Below, in pieces: positions 13,238 to 13,829 of a DNA stretch of 13,829 nucleotides; position 1 is the stretch's first letter; each line of letters starts with the position of its first letter. The stretch spans positions 1-13,829 of the forward strand of contig JACKKC010000047.1 in the NCBI GenBank assembly GCA_020637615.1, written 5' to 3'. Under the pieces are notes generated by a model. That model made no database searches and was not told the DNA's origin. It worked only from the letters and a program-made list of their open reading frames with translations. The position numbers were made by a program, and so were the translations under genes. The stretch is from Rhodovulum sp. Its GTDB lineage: Bacteria > Pseudomonadota > Alphaproteobacteria > Rhodobacterales > Rhodobacteraceae.

Positions 13238-13829
13238 CCGAGGCATTGCGGGGCAGGGGGAGTGCGCACGAGGCCGTGGCCGAGGCCATCGGGCGCCGAA
13301 TCGTGCAGGGCGAGTTCCCGCCCGGATCGGTGCTGCCCGCCGAGGCGCAATGGTCGAGCCGGTATCAGGTCAGCCGCTCGGTCGTCCGCGAGGCGATCAA
13401 GATGCTCTCCGCCAAGGGCCTGCTCACCTCGCGGCCGAAGGTGGGCAGCCGCGTCAAGGAGCGCCGGCGGTGGAACCTGCTCGATCACGACATCCTCGCC
13501 TGGTACGCGGAGGCGCCCGGCCGAAGGGAGTTCCTCGGGACGTTGCAGGAGTTCCGCAAGATCTTCGAGCCCGAGGCGGCGGCACTCGCTGCGTCGCGGC
13601 GGTCGGAGAAGCAGATGAGGGCGATCTCGGAGGCCTGCGCCGAGATGGGCCAGGCGCGCACGCTGCCCGAGCGCAGCGCGGCCGATGTGCGTTTTCATCT
13701 GGGCATTCTGGAGGCGTCGGGCAACGAGATGCTGCTGCCGCTCGGCGCGCTGATCGAATCCGCGCTGGAAAACCTCTTCATGATCATCACGCGCCAGGCG
13801 GACGATCTCCGCCATGCCCAGGCGCTCCA
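13234..13829 (+). CDS. GntR-family regulator, FadR subfamily (FCD), 3' end missing
   Basis: The frame is open from GTG 13234 to the window end; 198 residues are visible. The winged-helix domain spans about 11-75 (EAIGRRIVQGEFPPGSVLPAE, then SRSVVREAIKMLSAKGLL). The WNLLDHDILAWY segment (80-91) is typical of FadR-type regulators of sugar and sugar-acid genes. The all-helical FCD effector domain follows, with FRKIFEPEAAALAA and D151/H155 (DVRFH), the first two usual metal ligands. About 30-40 residues are probably missing. It likely binds the palindrome in the divergent gap and controls the ABC importer and itself. GTG 13234 is the only in-frame start that leaves a normal N-terminus; it has no Shine-Dalgarno of its own and may be coupled to the short ORF before it. 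Confidence 0.88.
   Translation, partial: MTEALRGRGSAHEAVAEAIGRRIVQGEFPPGSVLPAEAQWSSRYQVSRSVVREAIKMLSAKGLLTSRPKVGSRVKERRRWNLLDHDILAWYAEAPGRREFLGTLQEFRKIFEPEAAALAASRRSEKQMRAISEACAEMGQARTLPERSAADVRFHLGILEASGNEMLLPLGALIESALENLFMIITRQADDLRHAQAL

Overview
This window is high-GC DNA, dense with genes and strongly biased to G or C at third codon positions. It looks like an alphaproteobacterium, most plausibly of the Rhodobacterales. That rests on composition and on the mix of TRAP and sugar-type ABC transporters with small local regulators. There is no rRNA, tRNA or other taxonomic marker, so the assignment is inference. I see no mobile element, CRISPR array, attachment site or rearrangement.

Region 1 (1-4070, plus strand) looks like one operon: the 3' end of a GH20 beta-N-acetylhexosaminidase, an M81 (MlrC-like) metallopeptidase, an MFS exporter resembling the SET sugar-efflux family, and cutC. 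The spacings are 5 bp, 139 bp and a 4-bp overlap. Region 2 (4071-4236) is a convergent gap with a GC-rich hairpin and a 74-nt inverted-repeat element.

Region 3 (4237-8636) is a divergent pair of operons. On the minus strand are ridA and an RpiR/HexR-like regulator. On the plus strand is a TRAP transporter in the order dctQ-dctM-dctP. The 193-bp gap between them carries two matching palindromes (5572-5584 and 5683-5699) on opposite strands. Each overlaps a predicted -10 element, which is the layout expected for the RpiR protein controlling both operons. Regions 1 and 3 may together handle an amino-sugar or aminoacyl-sugar compound: GH20 and M81 would break it down, TRAP would import it, RidA would clear reactive imines and RpiR would sense a phosphosugar. 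This is a hypothesis.

Region 4 (8637-8784) is a short convergent gap with a perfect 10-bp hairpin and a conspicuous AT-rich patch.

Region 5 (8785-13829) is a CUT2-type (ribose/fructose class) ABC sugar importer on the minus strand: binding protein, then a 752-residue permease, then a single-domain ATPase. A GntR/FadR-subfamily regulator, cut by the window end, is divergent from it. The permease is two complete CUT2 permease units fused in one frame, and the ATPase has one nucleotide-binding domain. The usual CUT2 arrangement is the reverse. The 249-bp divergent gap holds a TTGTCTGACAA palindrome that fits the FadR-type operator pattern.

I found no convincing wholly new system. The best leads are the fused permease with a single-NBD ATPase, the paired RpiR operators, and the odd start region of the GntR gene.
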